A stretch of 64,000 nucleotides of DNA from Talpa occidentalis (lineage: Eukaryota > Chordata > Mammalia > Eulipotyphla > Talpidae), in the NCBI RefSeq assembly GCF_014898055.3, contig NW_023604295.1, positions 140,336,676 through 140,400,675 on the forward strand, written 5' to 3'. Positions 48,120 to 60,255 of the stretch are shown piece by piece. The position numbers and the translations under genes were made by a program. The notes beneath the pieces are model-generated. The model was given only the letters and a program-made list of their open reading frames with translations. It was not told the DNA's origin and ran no database searches. Position 1 is the first letter of the stretch. Each line of letters begins with the position of its first letter.

Positions 48120-48380
48120 GGGGGCCACCTTGGTGACACAAGGGGTTAAGATGCAGCACGATGAAGCTACCTGTAGCCATTGCAGTGCAAGTTCAAACCC
48201 CGGCCAGGGAGCTGACCCGCATGGTGCAGCAGACCTCTCCCGACACTACCTCTGCTCCCCTCAGCAGTGTATTTTCAGTAGATCTGCCTGTTCTGTTCCC
48301 CACTCTGTCTCTGGTGAATCCTCTCACCCCTGTACCTCTGGCCTGTACCCCAGCTCTTGTATGCATAAATAAATGCTTAT
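48120..48380 (+). mobile_element. tRNA-derived SINE, type A
   Basis: Head GGGGGCCACCTTGGTGACA is somewhat decayed; middle CTCAGCAGTGTATTTTCAG; tail GCATAAATAAATGCTT. Diverged duplication: TTGTTTCATTTT (48108-48119) against GTGTTCCATTTT after the tail. Confidence 0.92.
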
Positions 48381-48397
48381 GAAAGTGTTCCATTTTT

Positions 48398-50184
48398 ATT
48401 AAATGATTAGCAAGAGCAAATGATTATAACAATTATTTTCTATTTTAACAGAAAACTCTTTCATCTACCAACTCAAATAACATCTACTGACTCCAAAATT
48501 GCTGCAGAAAAATTTTCACCTGTTCCAACACATATTCTCATGACTGTGAATGGGTAAAACAATCACAGCTGTAGACTAAGTCATATCATTATTTGAAATG
48601 GGTTTCTCACTGGGTCTTTTATGAGAATAGTTGCTTTGGTTATTTTTATTAATAAAAACTTGGTTAATTCTATTAATGAAATAATATGATCAAATGCATA
48701 GATACCAGAGGAACATCAATAAATATTTGCTTGCTTCAAATAATGACCTAATTCTAATTGTTTTCTAGAAAGAATAACTATGCTAATAAATGTAAAGAAG
48801 AGTGTTTTCAGACTAGGTTGTATTAAAATAAGTCCACTGTGGATGGTAAAATGGATAAGGAAGAAAAAAGTCAGCTAGTGAAGCATTTGTTGCCTAGCTA
48901 CATAACTGTGTTGTGAAATGGTTGCTGTATCCTTTAGGGGTAAGAATGACAACCATCCCACAAGAGCATAGTTCTCCCTTAAACAGCATTTATTTTTATT
49001 ATTCATGTTTTTCTTACTATTACTTACCTATGACATCCCAGTTCTTTTTAATGGATTTAGGATCCTTCAGTGTATTTGATAAATCAATAGAAGTACTTTA
49101 CAGGGAAAACACTTTATACCTCTTACCATTTTGAAAGATGACGCATTATTCCTTAAGCAACACATTTACCTTCTTTTGTTTATTTGTTGCATTGGTTAAG
49201 AACTAATATGCCACTTTAATGAAGAAAGTTTTCTGTCTAAAATATGTCAGTTTTGACATTTCTGTTTACAAAGTTCAGTAAATCAGTTGTTTTTATGTGA
49301 AATACCAAAATAATAATAATAAATCTTTTTTAGCATTCCATTTTTCAGCATGAAAACCGTTAGCTGGTTGTCTGCAAAAACCAGGGAATGAAGAAGAGCC
49401 TTGAAATTCCATTACTTCCTTATGGAAACTGCCGAATCACAAATTCAATATTTTTCAGACACAGGAACACAGGTTTTCAGATTTTTTTTCCTGGTGGTGT
49501 TACATCTTATTGCAATTCAGACAAGACAGACCAACCCACAAAAAGAATTCACAGAATGAATTATGTACTGGCTGCCATGGTGAAGTCAGAAAAGCAGAGT
49601 AAAAATACTATCTAATTTACTGATACCAAAAAAAACACAGAAGACAAAAAAATGTATGCAGGTGATTTTGTAAAAAGTAACAATGTGTTCTAATTTTTAA
49701 AGTTTAATTGAAATAACTTTCAATTTTACAATAACAATACATGCACCAGCCCCTATTAGGAAACTATGAGGGACCCAAGAATCTCATTAGCATGCAAAAG
49801 ACAATCTTACCTTGCTAAAAACCATAAAGATTTTAGGATCTATATGCCAAGAACCAGGGACAAATGGTCATTTCATTGTCTTTGCAGCCCAGTAATATGA
49901 ACTAGAATGAGAAATACATTTATAAATAAACTAAACTGATATTTTTGTACAGGATTTAATTCTATATGTGGTGAATGAGTGACTAGCTTCAAATAACTGT
50001 ATGAATGGAGGTTCATTTCACATTAATTAATTCTGAAATTCTTGAAAAACAGAAAACATGTAAACCTAAATTTTGGGAAACAGTAATTAAGTATCTTAGT
50101 GTTCAGTATTTGAATGTGTTTACCTGATAATTTTTTAATATTATCAGAAGCTACAGGGAAGAAAATACATTAAAATATCAAGAA
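48398..50184. other. Unassigned AT-rich spacer
   Basis: No recognised repeat or gene in about 1.8 kb. Confidence 0.5.
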
Positions 50185-50830
50185 TACCTTTTTTTCTACA
50201 CTGTTGGGAGAGTAGACTAGTCCAATCCATATGGAAAAGAGTATGGTTGTTTCTCAAAATATTCAAAATGGAAAAACCATATGATCCAGCAATCCCACTC
50301 TAGGTATATGAGCAGACCTATGTTCACTCAGCAGTGTTACAATAGTCACCGTATGGAAACAACCCAAGTTCCCAAGGACAAAATGAGTAGATATAAAAGA
50401 TGTGGTATATATACATAATGGACTTCTTAACCATAATAGAGATGCTATCTTGCCATTTGCAACACATGAATGGAATTGAAGAGGATATGCTCAGTGAAAT
50501 AAATCATAAGGAGAAAAACAAATATAGGATTGAAATCATGGGTTTAATATAAAGAAACAAAACCAAGGAACAGACTAAACTAAACCGAAGCAAACCCTAG
50601 AAATCTGACTACAGAACGGAGGCTACTAGAGGGGGGTCTAGGCTGGGGGATGAAAAAGGGAGTAGAGTCCCAATGCCCAATGTTGGTAATAAGTGGATGG
50701 ATACTTTGGAGTAGGCAATGGTGTGGTGACATATATCTGAAGAGATGTAATCCTATACCCAAAAATCATACATAGTGTTGTAAACCACCCACCTTAAAAA
50801 AAATTAGTACAATCAGAAAAACACTAAAAA
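50185..50830 (+). mobile_element. L1 3' portion, sense
   Basis: Starts in the last part of ORF2 (TTTCTACACTGTTGGGAGAG, ATATGATCCAGCAATCCCAC, TAAAAGATGTGGTATATATA, AATGGAATTGAAGAGGATAT) and continues through the 3'UTR (AGAACGGAGGCTACTAGAGG) to a GTGTTGTAAACCACCC end plus A-rich tail. 5'-truncated. Relatively well preserved, so one of the younger L1 pieces here. Confidence 0.8.
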
Positions 50831-50887
50831 AAACTAATTAAAAAAACACAATAGAACGATTACTTCCAATGGACAGTTTTAAGAAGT

Positions 50888-50946
50888 AAAAATAAAAAAA
50901 TAAATAAATAAATAAATAAATAAACAAACAACAACAACAAAAAAAA
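50888..50946. repeat. (AAAT)n/(CAA)n simple repeat
   Basis: AAATAAATAAATAAATAAAC followed by AACAACAACAAAAAAAAC; tail-like. Confidence 0.9.
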
Positions 50947-51598
50947 CTATGCTTATGATTTTATTTAAGACTATTCTGGCTTTCTAAAAGCACAATTTAA
51001 CCTCACAAGTGAACACAAAATAGGTCACATAATCACACACTAAGTTTTGAGTACATGCAGTTGGGCCTACTACCTCTAATTCCTTCCCTTTCTACAGGGA
51101 AGTTGATGGCTTGTGAAGTGCTTGCTACAGAACTCGCCCTCTCACCCCACTGGCCTGCATATGAAAATGCAATGAACTCACTCTCCTCCCACTTCCCCAA
51201 AGAACTAAGAAAACAAGACTACCTTGGGTTTCAAGAACACACCTTACTTTCTGGACCATTTTCCTGTTTCTCAAGATGCTGAAATTCCCAGACCAAGTAA
51301 CCCTAAAACTGTGTCTCCACCAGTGTATGGTCTGATCTCCCCAGAGTCACCCAGCATTGGGTATGTGTTCCTGAGGGGTAGTCAGGGAGTAGAATGCTGA
51401 TTGTAGCTTATACTTGCAGACTGGATTGTCCATATGTGACTGCAAGGGATGGGGAAACTATAGAGAGAACTAATGTTGGAGGTCATTTAGGGCACAGAAA
51501 TAGGGGGAGCTCTGGAGAGAACCAAGTTCCAATGAGGAACACCGAAGGAACCTGCAAGCCCTAGATTCTAAAATGGCTTCAAATGTCATTAAGAAAAC
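50947..51598. other. Unassigned, less AT-rich spacer
   Basis: 51055-51500 is nearer 50% GC than its flanks. A 75-codon plus frame (51055-51282) has no recognised motif. Could be an old LTR or a unique element. Confidence 0.4.
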
Positions 51599-51609
51599 AC
51601 ATTTTCTTA

Positions 51610-51874
51610 GGCCTCCCCAGTGATACAGAGGTTAAAGATATGGCACTATCAAGCTATCAGCAGCCACTTCAGCATAGGTTCAATCCCTGGCCAGGGGAGC
51701 TGACCTACATGGCACAGCAGACCTCTGCTGTCTTTCCCACTGCTCCCCTCAGCAGTGTATTTCAGTGGATCTGCCTGTTCTGTTCTCCACTCTGTCTCTG
51801 GTGAATCCTCTCACCCCCTGCATCTCTGGCCTACACCCAGTTCTTGTATGCATAAATAAATCTTTTTTTAAAAA
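51610..51874 (+). mobile_element. tRNA-derived SINE, type A
   Basis: Head AGGCCTCCCCAGTGATACA, tail GCATAAATAAATCTTTTTTT. Imperfect target duplication, ACATTTTCTTAG at left and ACATTTTCCTAAG after the tail. The A box has decayed. Confidence 0.93.
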
Positions 51875-51889
51875 AGGAACATTTTCCTA

Positions 51890-52539
51890 AGTAGGAAATG
51901 TTTTTTTTTTTTTTAATTTACTGCATGATTTATTGATATAACTTCTAAATATGTAGGTCTATAGTACTTTGGCAATAATTTATCCTCTTGCCCTAGTCCT
52001 TCAACTGTTAGAGGTGATTCTGTTTGTTACCCACAATATTTTCATCATTCAGCCTAAAAAGGTTATGGAAATAAATGCAAGTCAGCCTTTGGAATGTGCA
52101 GTGTTCAAGAGGGACCAACTTTGAGGACTCAGAGAGATTTACTTTCCTTTCTGGAAGCCAAGGGAGAGCTTACACGACAGAGATAATTGGCATTTTACTA
52201 CCCACTTTGATATTTGTTTAGGTTTACATTTGAATTTTTACTAGAGGAAAATAAATCAAGAACAGATTTGATAAGGATGTTTGCCTTTTTCTCCTTTTCA
52301 ATCTTCACTTTCCCATTTGTTTGTTCCTGGAAAGGAGACCCTGGAAAAGTCACAGAATGGCAGATAGTGATTGTCTTCTCAACTCAGGAGCTGAGCCCTA
52401 GCAAGTACATATGGGTGCTGGAAAGGTAGTCGCCTCGATAAGGTATGGGGAGTTAAAGGGAAAAGACTAAGTCTTAAATACTAGAATGACATTGTAGGAG
52501 GGGTGATATATATGCAATATATACACACTGCCATTTACA
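51890..52539. other. Unassigned spacer
   Basis: T14 run at about 51901. No recognised gene. Confidence 0.5.
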
Positions 52540-52930
52540 AGAACAATCTGAAAGTAATTTGTTCAATTCAATGTATTGTATGACCTAGAAATTCTTCTCC
52601 TGTGTACACAAAAATACAAACATACAAACACATACATACACCACCACTGTCAAATAGGATGCATGTTACAATTGTGTTGAAGAAATGAAGACAATCTTGG
52701 TGGTTATCACTGAGTGAATTAATTCACTATAGAATATATACTGGGCAGTGCACCGCTTAGATATAATTACAGCCACATGGCTTGATCTAAAAGTCCTGGG
52801 TGAAAAATTTAATAAACAAATTGAATTATACAAGCTAAGCAAACTATGCAAATTAAGTGAATATTTTAAAAACGCAAGAAGATATAGAAGGTTAGTAAGT
52901 CAAATGCAATAACGTAGTTGAATAATGAGT
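52540..52930 (+). mobile_element. Old L1 3' fragment, sense
   Basis: TGTATGACCTAGAAATTCTTC, CTGTGTACACAAAAATACAA, ACTATAGAATATATACTGGG, ATTACAGCCACATGGCTTGA and GTGAAAAATTTAATAAACAA follow the end of L1 ORF2 with small deletions. Confidence 0.6.
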
Positions 52931-53229
52931 ATGGAGACAAAAATGATTGGAGAAAAGAGAGAAAACAAAATCAATCATTCCATCAATCTATCAAGGGAAC
53001 CACCTTAAATGAACCCATGTTAATGGTGCACAATAATTAGGCACATGATTAATGCAATTATGTATACCTGAGGTTCAAAAACTAAGAAGCAATAAACATT
53101 TTTAAAATTAAGTATTCCTATATTAAAAAAGAAAAGGCATTTCTAAGTTCAATTTGAAAGAAAAACAAAAGTTAAACTACAAGCACCAAAACCTGCAGGA
53201 AAAAAAAAAATGTGTCTAGCACATATAAA

Positions 53230-53880
53230 AGATTTTATGCCTAGAGACTTAAAGAGCTCAAACAAATTAATAAAATGTGTAAAAGTATAATCAAATAATT
53301 CAATATAAAAATGGGATGTTAAATAGCATATGTAAGTATATTTAACATCAGTAGTAATCACAAAAATGAACTTCAAATCTTGGCTAAAAAACTATTTTGC
53401 ATATCAAACTGCATTTTATTTATTCATTATTCTGTATGAATACTCGGCCACTGAAGGTGATGAAGATTGTACACACTGCCGAGACCAGTACCTGTTTGCA
53501 GAGACTTCTTCAGGGATGCTTGGAAAGGGAAAGTGTTTACATATACAGAAAGTCCAATAATAGGAATTTATTCTAATAAAATAAAAATCCATACAAAGAT
53601 CTACAATGTTGTCCCTAGAAATATTCTAATGGTACACTGCTAAAAAATAACCCAAATACCCAGGGAATAAAAGAATTAATTAAAAATATGGTATACCCTT
53701 TTGACTAAATACTATGCAAACATGAACTACGATCCTTTGAGAGAATGATTAATGTATAGGAACTATTATGCCTAATATTATGTGGACAAAAAGAAGATGC
53801 CAAAATTACTTGAATTATAACAAAACTATTCTAAAAGAAAATGATACATATGTTCCAAAATTTATTACATATTTAACATA
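53230..53880 (+). mobile_element. Second old L1 3' fragment, sense
   Basis: GACTTAAAGAGCTCAAACAA, AACATCAGTAGTAATCACAA, ATAACCCAAATACCCAGGG and TATGGTATACCCTTTTGAC repeat the L1 ORF2 3' end order already seen at 52540. These are therefore two separate L1 insertions or a tandem duplication. Confidence 0.6.
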
Positions 53881-53944
53881 ATAATATATTGAATATATAC
53901 ATAACTTTATTACTTCATCTCTAAGGGAGGGGTTTTCTTTTGGT

Positions 53945-54030
53945 TCTTATTTATTTATTTATTTATTTATTTTTGATTTGCTAATGCTTCCCTTTATATT
54001 TGATATATATATATATATATATGTATGTAT
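53945..54030. repeat. (TTTA)n and (AT)n microsatellites
   Basis: TTATTTATTTATTTATTTAT at about 53948-53972, then ATATATATATATATATAT at about 54004-54022. Confidence 0.9.
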
Positions 54031-54066
54031 AGGAACATATATAAAGTGCTCATAAGAGTCTGTAAT

Positions 54067-54333
54067 GGGGCTTCCCTGGAGGCACAGAGAGTTGGACACA
54101 GTGCTTTGAAGTTCTCTGCAGCCTCTGTAGCATGAGTTTGATCCCTGGCCAGCCAAGGAGCTACCCACATGGTGCAGCCGACCTCTCCTGTCTCTCCCGC
54201 TGCTCCCCTCAGCAGTGTACTTCAGTTGATCTGCCTGTTCTGTTCCCCACTCTGTCTCTGGTGAATCCTCTCACCCCCTGCACCTCTGGCCTGTACCCCA
54301 ATTCTTGTATGCATAAATGGGTGAATCTTTAAG
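54067..54333 (+). mobile_element. tRNA-derived SINE, type A
   Basis: Head GGGGCTTCCCTGGAGGCAC, tail GCATAAATGGGTGAATCTTT (AATAAA broken). Weak duplication: AGTCTGTAA (54057-54065) against AGTTTGTAA (54337-54345). Confidence 0.93.
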
Positions 54334-54345
54334 AAAAGTTTGTAA

Positions 54346-56459
54346 CAATGAATGATGAAATAAACTATTTACAGTCAATGTTAATAAAATTATACATAGT
54401 ATTGTAATTGTTACATATTAAATATTGTCAATATGCTGAACTTTACCATCCTTTAAACTATGACATGTACACTTTACAGGTAATACATCCTTCTTTCTAG
54501 ATTTCTATAAAGTATCCCTTGATTGTGAGTTTGATTTATTTTATAAAAATAATAAAGTTCATAAAAGCATGAAAATGCTAAGCAAATTAGCTTGGAAGAA
54601 ATAATAACTGTAACAATGTGATGATTTAAAATGTACAGAGTAATGTTTTATGTTAGGGATACAATTTTCCAGATTAGCAGCTAAGAGTCTATTCTTATCA
54701 TTGACAACCAAAGCTTAGTGGCAGGTATAGAATGATGAGATTGATTTCAGAATATGTACTTGGGACTGTAACCAAAATGTAAAGGTCGCAGAAAGAAGCA
54801 AGTAAAATTGAATTATAGAAAAAATATCATTAATGTTTAAACAAAGACTCCTGACTCCTGTGCATTTATTCCCCATGACTAATTTTGGATTCTTATCAGC
54901 TTCAATCCACAAAATGCTATCAATCATTCTTCCTATAGCATCTCCAATACCCCACGTGCTCTCACACACCCATACATTACTTTGAACAATAACAAAAAAA
55001 AACAATGACATGATAAAAGCTTGAACAATAGAAAATGTTATGCAATCTGATATCAACTATAATACTCTAGCAGTTTTCATATTTCCTACGTGTGGAATTT
55101 TGTCCAAAAATAGTCTCAAATACATAGTTTGTGGTTCTGCTGCTAGGATTATAATTCTCTATTCTATTGGATAAATGACTTGACATTGAATGTCTCAGTT
55201 TTATCATGTGTTACATGGCTTTTTATGTCCATCTTAGCTCTGTGATCAGTCTGTGGTCTATTTCCTATCCTAATTGTTTGCAATCTGGTTCAGGTAATTT
55301 TCTCTTTCTATAGAACAAAAAGGAAAAAAAAAACAGCAAAGTATCATTTTGCAAGAAGGTATTTTTCCTTGCTCTAAAGCAAGACTGGAAAATATTCTTC
55401 ACACATCATGGGCCACCTAAGGAGCTCAACTGCTAAGGAGAAGAATTGCTAATGTGGGCTTCCTTAGTCCCACGCCCCTGCAAATCCTGCTAATCCTGAG
55501 CTATCTTCAGTCTCTTGCCAACTTGTTTTATGAAGTTCATCTCCATCCTCACCACCATGCCAAGCTAGCCTTAAGCACAACTCCTTTTTTTGCAGGTAAA
55601 TATCTCCTTATACTGTATACTACCTACCATTCCAGTATTTTTTTCATTAATTATTTGGGACCTCCTTCCTATGGATATGTTTTTCTGCCTTTGTGCTTGG
55701 TGCATGTTCCTATTTGCTTCCCATCTCTGTCCTTGTCCTGAGAATTATTTGACTTAAGACTAAGGGCATCCCAACCTCAGCAGGACAGTGACACTAGTAC
55801 TAAATGCAAAGCATTTATTACAGGAGGGTCATTAACACCACAGTGGCCTGTCATTGGAAATGTTCTCCATCTGCGTTCAATGAGACTCATCCATGGTTTA
55901 GGTCCAGGAGTAATTAATAACCTCTTTTCCTATGTATTTTTTTTTAATTAGACACAGTGTAGTCTAATCTTAAAACCAGCCCTAAATCTTTCTGATAATA
56001 GGTACAAACCCCAAAACTTTAAACCATTTTCAAAATAAGGTAAACTATTTATCATTGTAGAGAAGTGCATACTTTACCTAAACAGTAAATTTAAAAAATG
56101 CTATTAAAGTTTAATTCTGCAATATTTCAATCCCATCTGTGGATTTCCGATGGCCAGTTATAAGGTATTAAATGTCAGAGGAGAAATTCAGTGCTACTTC
56201 CTTGAGAAGCAAATTTAACTAAAGGTGAAAAAGTTTTGAATGTGTGCACTTTTAAAAGGTTTTCCACTTGTATGTGCATATAAAAACAGCAGAATCATTC
56301 ATTTTCATGTTTTATATAAAACAGAGGATTTCAAAGGAACTTTGTGTTTTCAGGGCAGCTTCAGGCTCTGTGCCCGGACTTCCCAGGGATATGCACATAC
56401 ATTGTCCGCTCCTTTAAGGAATACTTCAGAGGGAAAGTTGGAGAAGCAGTGATTTAGTT
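54346..56459. other. Unassigned spacer, possible L2 remnant at 55440-55760
   Basis: Pyrimidine-rich 55440-55760 (CATCCTCACCACCATGCC, TTAAGCACAACTCC) weakly resembles L2 sense sequence. A minus-strand 113-codon frame (55056-54715) is the longest non-repeat frame here, but shows no family motif I recognise. Confidence 0.4.
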
Positions 56460-56655
56460 GAAAGAATAATAAACTTAGTGCAGGAGGAACTAAGAACAAA
56501 TCTGGGCTTTGATATTGACTAGCTATGTCACTGAAACTCTTAAAACTGCAATTTCTCCTTCTGTAAAACGGGGGGCATAAAACAAACTTTATGGGTGGGG
56601 GAAATAATTCAGTAAGTGCATTGGAAAGAATTCACAAAACTATTGAGCACTATTT
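56460..56655 (+). repeat. MIR element
   Basis: TTGACTAGCTATGTCACTGA, CTTCTGTAAAACGGGGGGCA and TAATTCAGTAAGTGCATTGG follow the MIR core and 3' end. Confidence 0.6.
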
Positions 56656-57039
56656 ACATAAAAAGTTTTGTGTGACACAAGAATAAAAAATAACCTACCC
56701 AAGGCTTTTGTTGACCACATTTATGATTTAAATATTACGTTTGCTCGTTGGTTTTTGTACACATCTCTCGCTAGTCACAGTACTCTCTGCTACCTGACTG
56801 CCTCATGGGTCTCTCTCTCAAATTCCCTGACAGTTTCAATGTTCAGCCACGTTTTAGCAGCTGGCATATTTGTAGGTGTTATGTCTTATTTAAGTGACTA
56901 ATACCCCTGAGCTATTCACAAAGCTGTTTCCTTTTTCCCCCCTAAAACCTCCTACATATAGGAATTTAGTGAAAGCTTCCTGAATAAGGAACTAATGAAC
57001 AACTAATTTGAAATTATAATATAAGCATTTGCTTAAGTC
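56656..57039. other. Unassigned spacer
   Basis: No recognised repeat. A 77-codon plus frame (56668-56901) is not recognisable. Confidence 0.5.
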
Positions 57040-57195
57040 TATGGTTTCAGGAATCAGGCTGATTATAAATCGCAACTCCATTATTTACTAGCTCTGTGCT
57101 TCTAGGCAGATAATTTACCTAGGATTCAAACTGCTTATCTAAAATAAGGGAATTACAGTCACATTATAGTTCTGTCAGTGTTAAATTGATTACAT
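57040..57195 (+). repeat. MIR element
   Basis: AATCAGGCTGATTATAAATC, TTTACTAGCTCTGTGCTTC, AAACTGCTTATCTAAAATAA and GGGAATTACAG match the MIR core order. Confidence 0.6.
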
Positions 57196-58090
57196 GTGGA
57201 TAGTGAAAACTTGCATTTTGGTACAAGCTAATGTTGCCAAAAACATGGTAATTTCTATCAATAATAGTTGCCTAGTGCAGAAAAAGAAAGAGCATCCCCC
57301 TTGTTCAATGTTCTTGTCTGTAGGATCTGAGATTTCCCCCAATATCTAGAAATGATGACTTTATGGGGTTTTTTTTTTTAGGTCAGATTTTAACACATGC
57401 TCTCAGCAGCTCTTCCCTCCTTTCAATCATATTCTGTTTCTTTTAGTAGTTCAGGGATCCAGCCACTTAGTGGTTGTGGATCCTGATTCTTTCCTATCAG
57501 GTCTTCCACCACTTCCCTCTACTTGCACATGATTTAACACAATGTATTGCCATGAATAACTCCAGTGTGTTATGTGAATGGTCCTCAAAATATGCTATAA
57601 ATTATTATTTTCATGTTTTATTTATTTCCATTTTAAGTAAGTTCGCTAGCCAAGAAAGTTTTTTAGTTCAGTTCAGTTTGAATAATTCTTTGTGTAAAGT
57701 AGATACTCAATATGTTATTGATTGCTTTAAAAATGTTTCCCATCACCTACACACATTACAATAAATGGGTATTTATTCAAACATAAAAAGGGAACTTCCT
57801 GACTTCAAGATCATTAGATTATAAAAAAAAAAAAGAGTTGATCCACTGAGGCAGATTTCTCTTCCTCCTAGGATGTCTTTAAAAGTGAGAGGCATTCAAA
57901 TTATTTCAATAACTTAAGTGCTATTCTGATACATTGACAATAAATAAGCACGTCTTCAAGCCCCAGGATATAGCTTCACTTTTTTAATGGAACATTAGAA
58001 ATTAAGAGGAAATTGAAAGTTTTCATATACAGAAAAAAGATATTAAAATATACTTCCTTTCATGTTACATTAGAGCCAAATACTTAATTC
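57196..58090. other. Unassigned AT-rich spacer
   Basis: Poly-T (57369) and poly-A (57823) runs; nothing else recognised. Confidence 0.5.
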
Positions 58091-58106
58091 AAATCAATAA
58101 CATAGT

Positions 58107-58382
58107 ATATTCCCCATACAATTGCAAACGCCCCATTCTGACCCCAAACCCCCAAAAGTGTCTCTGGTTCATAGTTTTTTGTTGATTTTGATTTTCACTT
58201 TCTTATATTCATTTTCCTGGTCCCTTATAAGTTTTCTAGATTCCTGCTATGAGTGAGACATCCGGTATTTTCTTTTTCTTTTTGGCTTATTTCGCTGAGC
58301 ATGATCCCTTCCAGCGCCATCCATGTTGCTGCAAATTGCATGTGTTTATCTTTTTTGAATGCTGAGTAATATTCCATGGTAT
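58107..58382 (-). mobile_element. Tail-less antisense L1 insertion with perfect target duplication
   Basis: 276 bp of L1 in reverse (AAGTGTCTCTGGTTCATAG, CTATGAGTGAGACATCCGG, GCCATCCATGTTGCTGCAAA, GAATGCTGAGTAATATTCCA). It is bounded by identical 16-bp AAATCAATAACATAGT at 58091-58106 and 58383-58398. A normal antisense L1 would show a poly-T at the left junction; none is present. Confidence 0.85.
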
Positions 58383-58398
58383 AAATCAATAACATAGT

Positions 58399-60129
58399 TT
58401 AACTCCTATTCTGTTTCAGGTACCAGATCAAGGCTGAAATAGACAAATGACAAACTATGAACTTTTTCTCAAGAATGATTCTCACAGACTATTTGAGAAA
58501 ACTGACACATATATAAATACCACCAAACAGCAAATGCATGCACAAGAGAGAAAGTCAGCAAAGAAGAATGACTGATTAGCTCTGAGGTAGATTTAGCAGA
58601 CAACGGCAGTCCTTATATCGGATCTGAGTTTTTAAGAATTAATAGAACTATGTGAAATTGGAACATATGAAGCCTGCTACACAAATGGGAGATGCAATTT
58701 GATATATTTTAAGTTGCAAGAGATAAGGAAGAGTCAGATGAGAAGTCATGTGGTTCAGCCACAGATATGAAAAACAAAGCAGTAAGTAAAAATCTCTGAA
58801 AACAGGTTGGATTTAACCAGTGTTCTGACAAGCTTAACTAAATATACTGCGCTTAAATACAGTGCCATATAAAGAATCCAGCAAAGGTGATGTTTTCCTT
58901 ACTTTTATGAAAGCGTAGTGGTCTAGCCTAACCACCTGATATTTCACTAATGCTATTTTTCTCAGTTTCCAATATCATAAATTTTATGTGAACGTTAGTG
59001 TCTCTTCCCAACTAAGGAAAAAGGGGGTGCTTTTAATTCCTACAGACATTTTTTTTTCCTAGTTGTCTATAAAAATCTGCCACCACGACCTGTGACCCTG
59101 GGTTTACAGTTCAAAGAATCAGATCGTAAGAGTTTTTCCTAAATTTGTTCTAATCAAAAGAAAGCCACCTGGAGTTAATCATGTGCTATGGCATCGTGAA
59201 GCTGATTAAGGATGATCTGCTTCAGTAAAAAAGCTCTCAGAAGAACAATTGCAGAAGTTGCAGCCGGCAAGGACAGAAGGGATTCTGTTAAAATATTCTT
59301 TTGCTTTATCTATTTTATAAAATGCCCATCTTTGTAAAATAGTCAGCAAATGTTAACATGACAATACAACATAACCCAATAAAAGGAGATTTTTCGCTTT
59401 CAGAACAAGGCTGCAAAATCCTAAGCCGACTAGGAACATTCAGTTTTGTCAGTATCTTTCTCAGTGGCTAATGCTGCATCCTTTCCTTTCCTGGACTCTC
59501 TCCATCCCTTCCCAGTATATTGCTCTTCCCAGTTGGTTTTCTCCTAATCAGTAAACTCAGTAGCTTTTCTATGTTTTTCTTTCAAGTCAGCTCATGAAGT
59601 CATTGAAGGCTGCTGCCCTTATCCAGAAACCTTCCTCCCTTTTCTCACAGTCTGCACAGCCATCTTCTTAATTTTTTAACTGTTCTGAACAGACTCAGGC
59701 TCAATCATTGGATTCCCTTTCTCTTCTGGTTTCCTAATTATAATTATTTCTTTAACTCCTATACTTTAGGTATTTCCCTGCTCCTTCAAATCTTCTCCAC
59801 CCAACCCTAGCTTTTACTCCCTGAATAGTAATTCTGGTTTTCATCATAAGCTCTCCCTCTCATAACAGAGAAGTTACCTACCATACACTTTCAGCAACAC
59901 AAGGGCATCAAAGAGGAAATATCCTGCAACAGAATATAAATTCACCTTCTCTTGTATCCAAATAGGCTTCTTGTCTTGGAAATCCCTCTGCCTACTAAAA
60001 GAATTTCACCCACACAGCTCAAAATCTCAGTGAGCAGTTTTTCTTCCATGCTCTTTCCTGCAAAATCTAGACTTACGACTTTAATACTGATTTTTCAAAA
60101 GCAGTATCTCTTCACAATCATTGTTCCTC
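58399..60129. other. Unassigned spacer
   Basis: Around 59080-59290 base composition is more balanced, with CpGs and a homeodomain-like CTGATTAAGGATGATC; possible conserved element, unproven. 59470-59870 is pyrimidine-rich and may be L2-related. Confidence 0.4.
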
Positions 60130-60250
60130 AGAATCATGGTAGCTGCTTTCCTTGCTTGGACAGTCTTAATAAAAACAGCTCAACAACTGGTCTTTCTGCA
60201 CCAGTCTCTGTCTCCTTTAAACCAACATACATTGAGCTGGTATTTTGATA
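60130..60250 (+). repeat. L2 fragment
   Basis: GGACAGTCTTAATAAAAACA, AACAACTGGTCTTTCTGCAC and CAGTCTCTGTCTCC follow an L2 sense segment. It stops abruptly at the putative LTR boundary. Confidence 0.45.
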
Positions 60251-60255
60251 TTTTT

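Noticed and set aside
54715..55056. 113-codon minus-strand ORF
   Set aside because: No motif, signal or family resemblance that I can see, and no supporting splice or promoter context; within chance for 64 kb. A protein search could overturn this.
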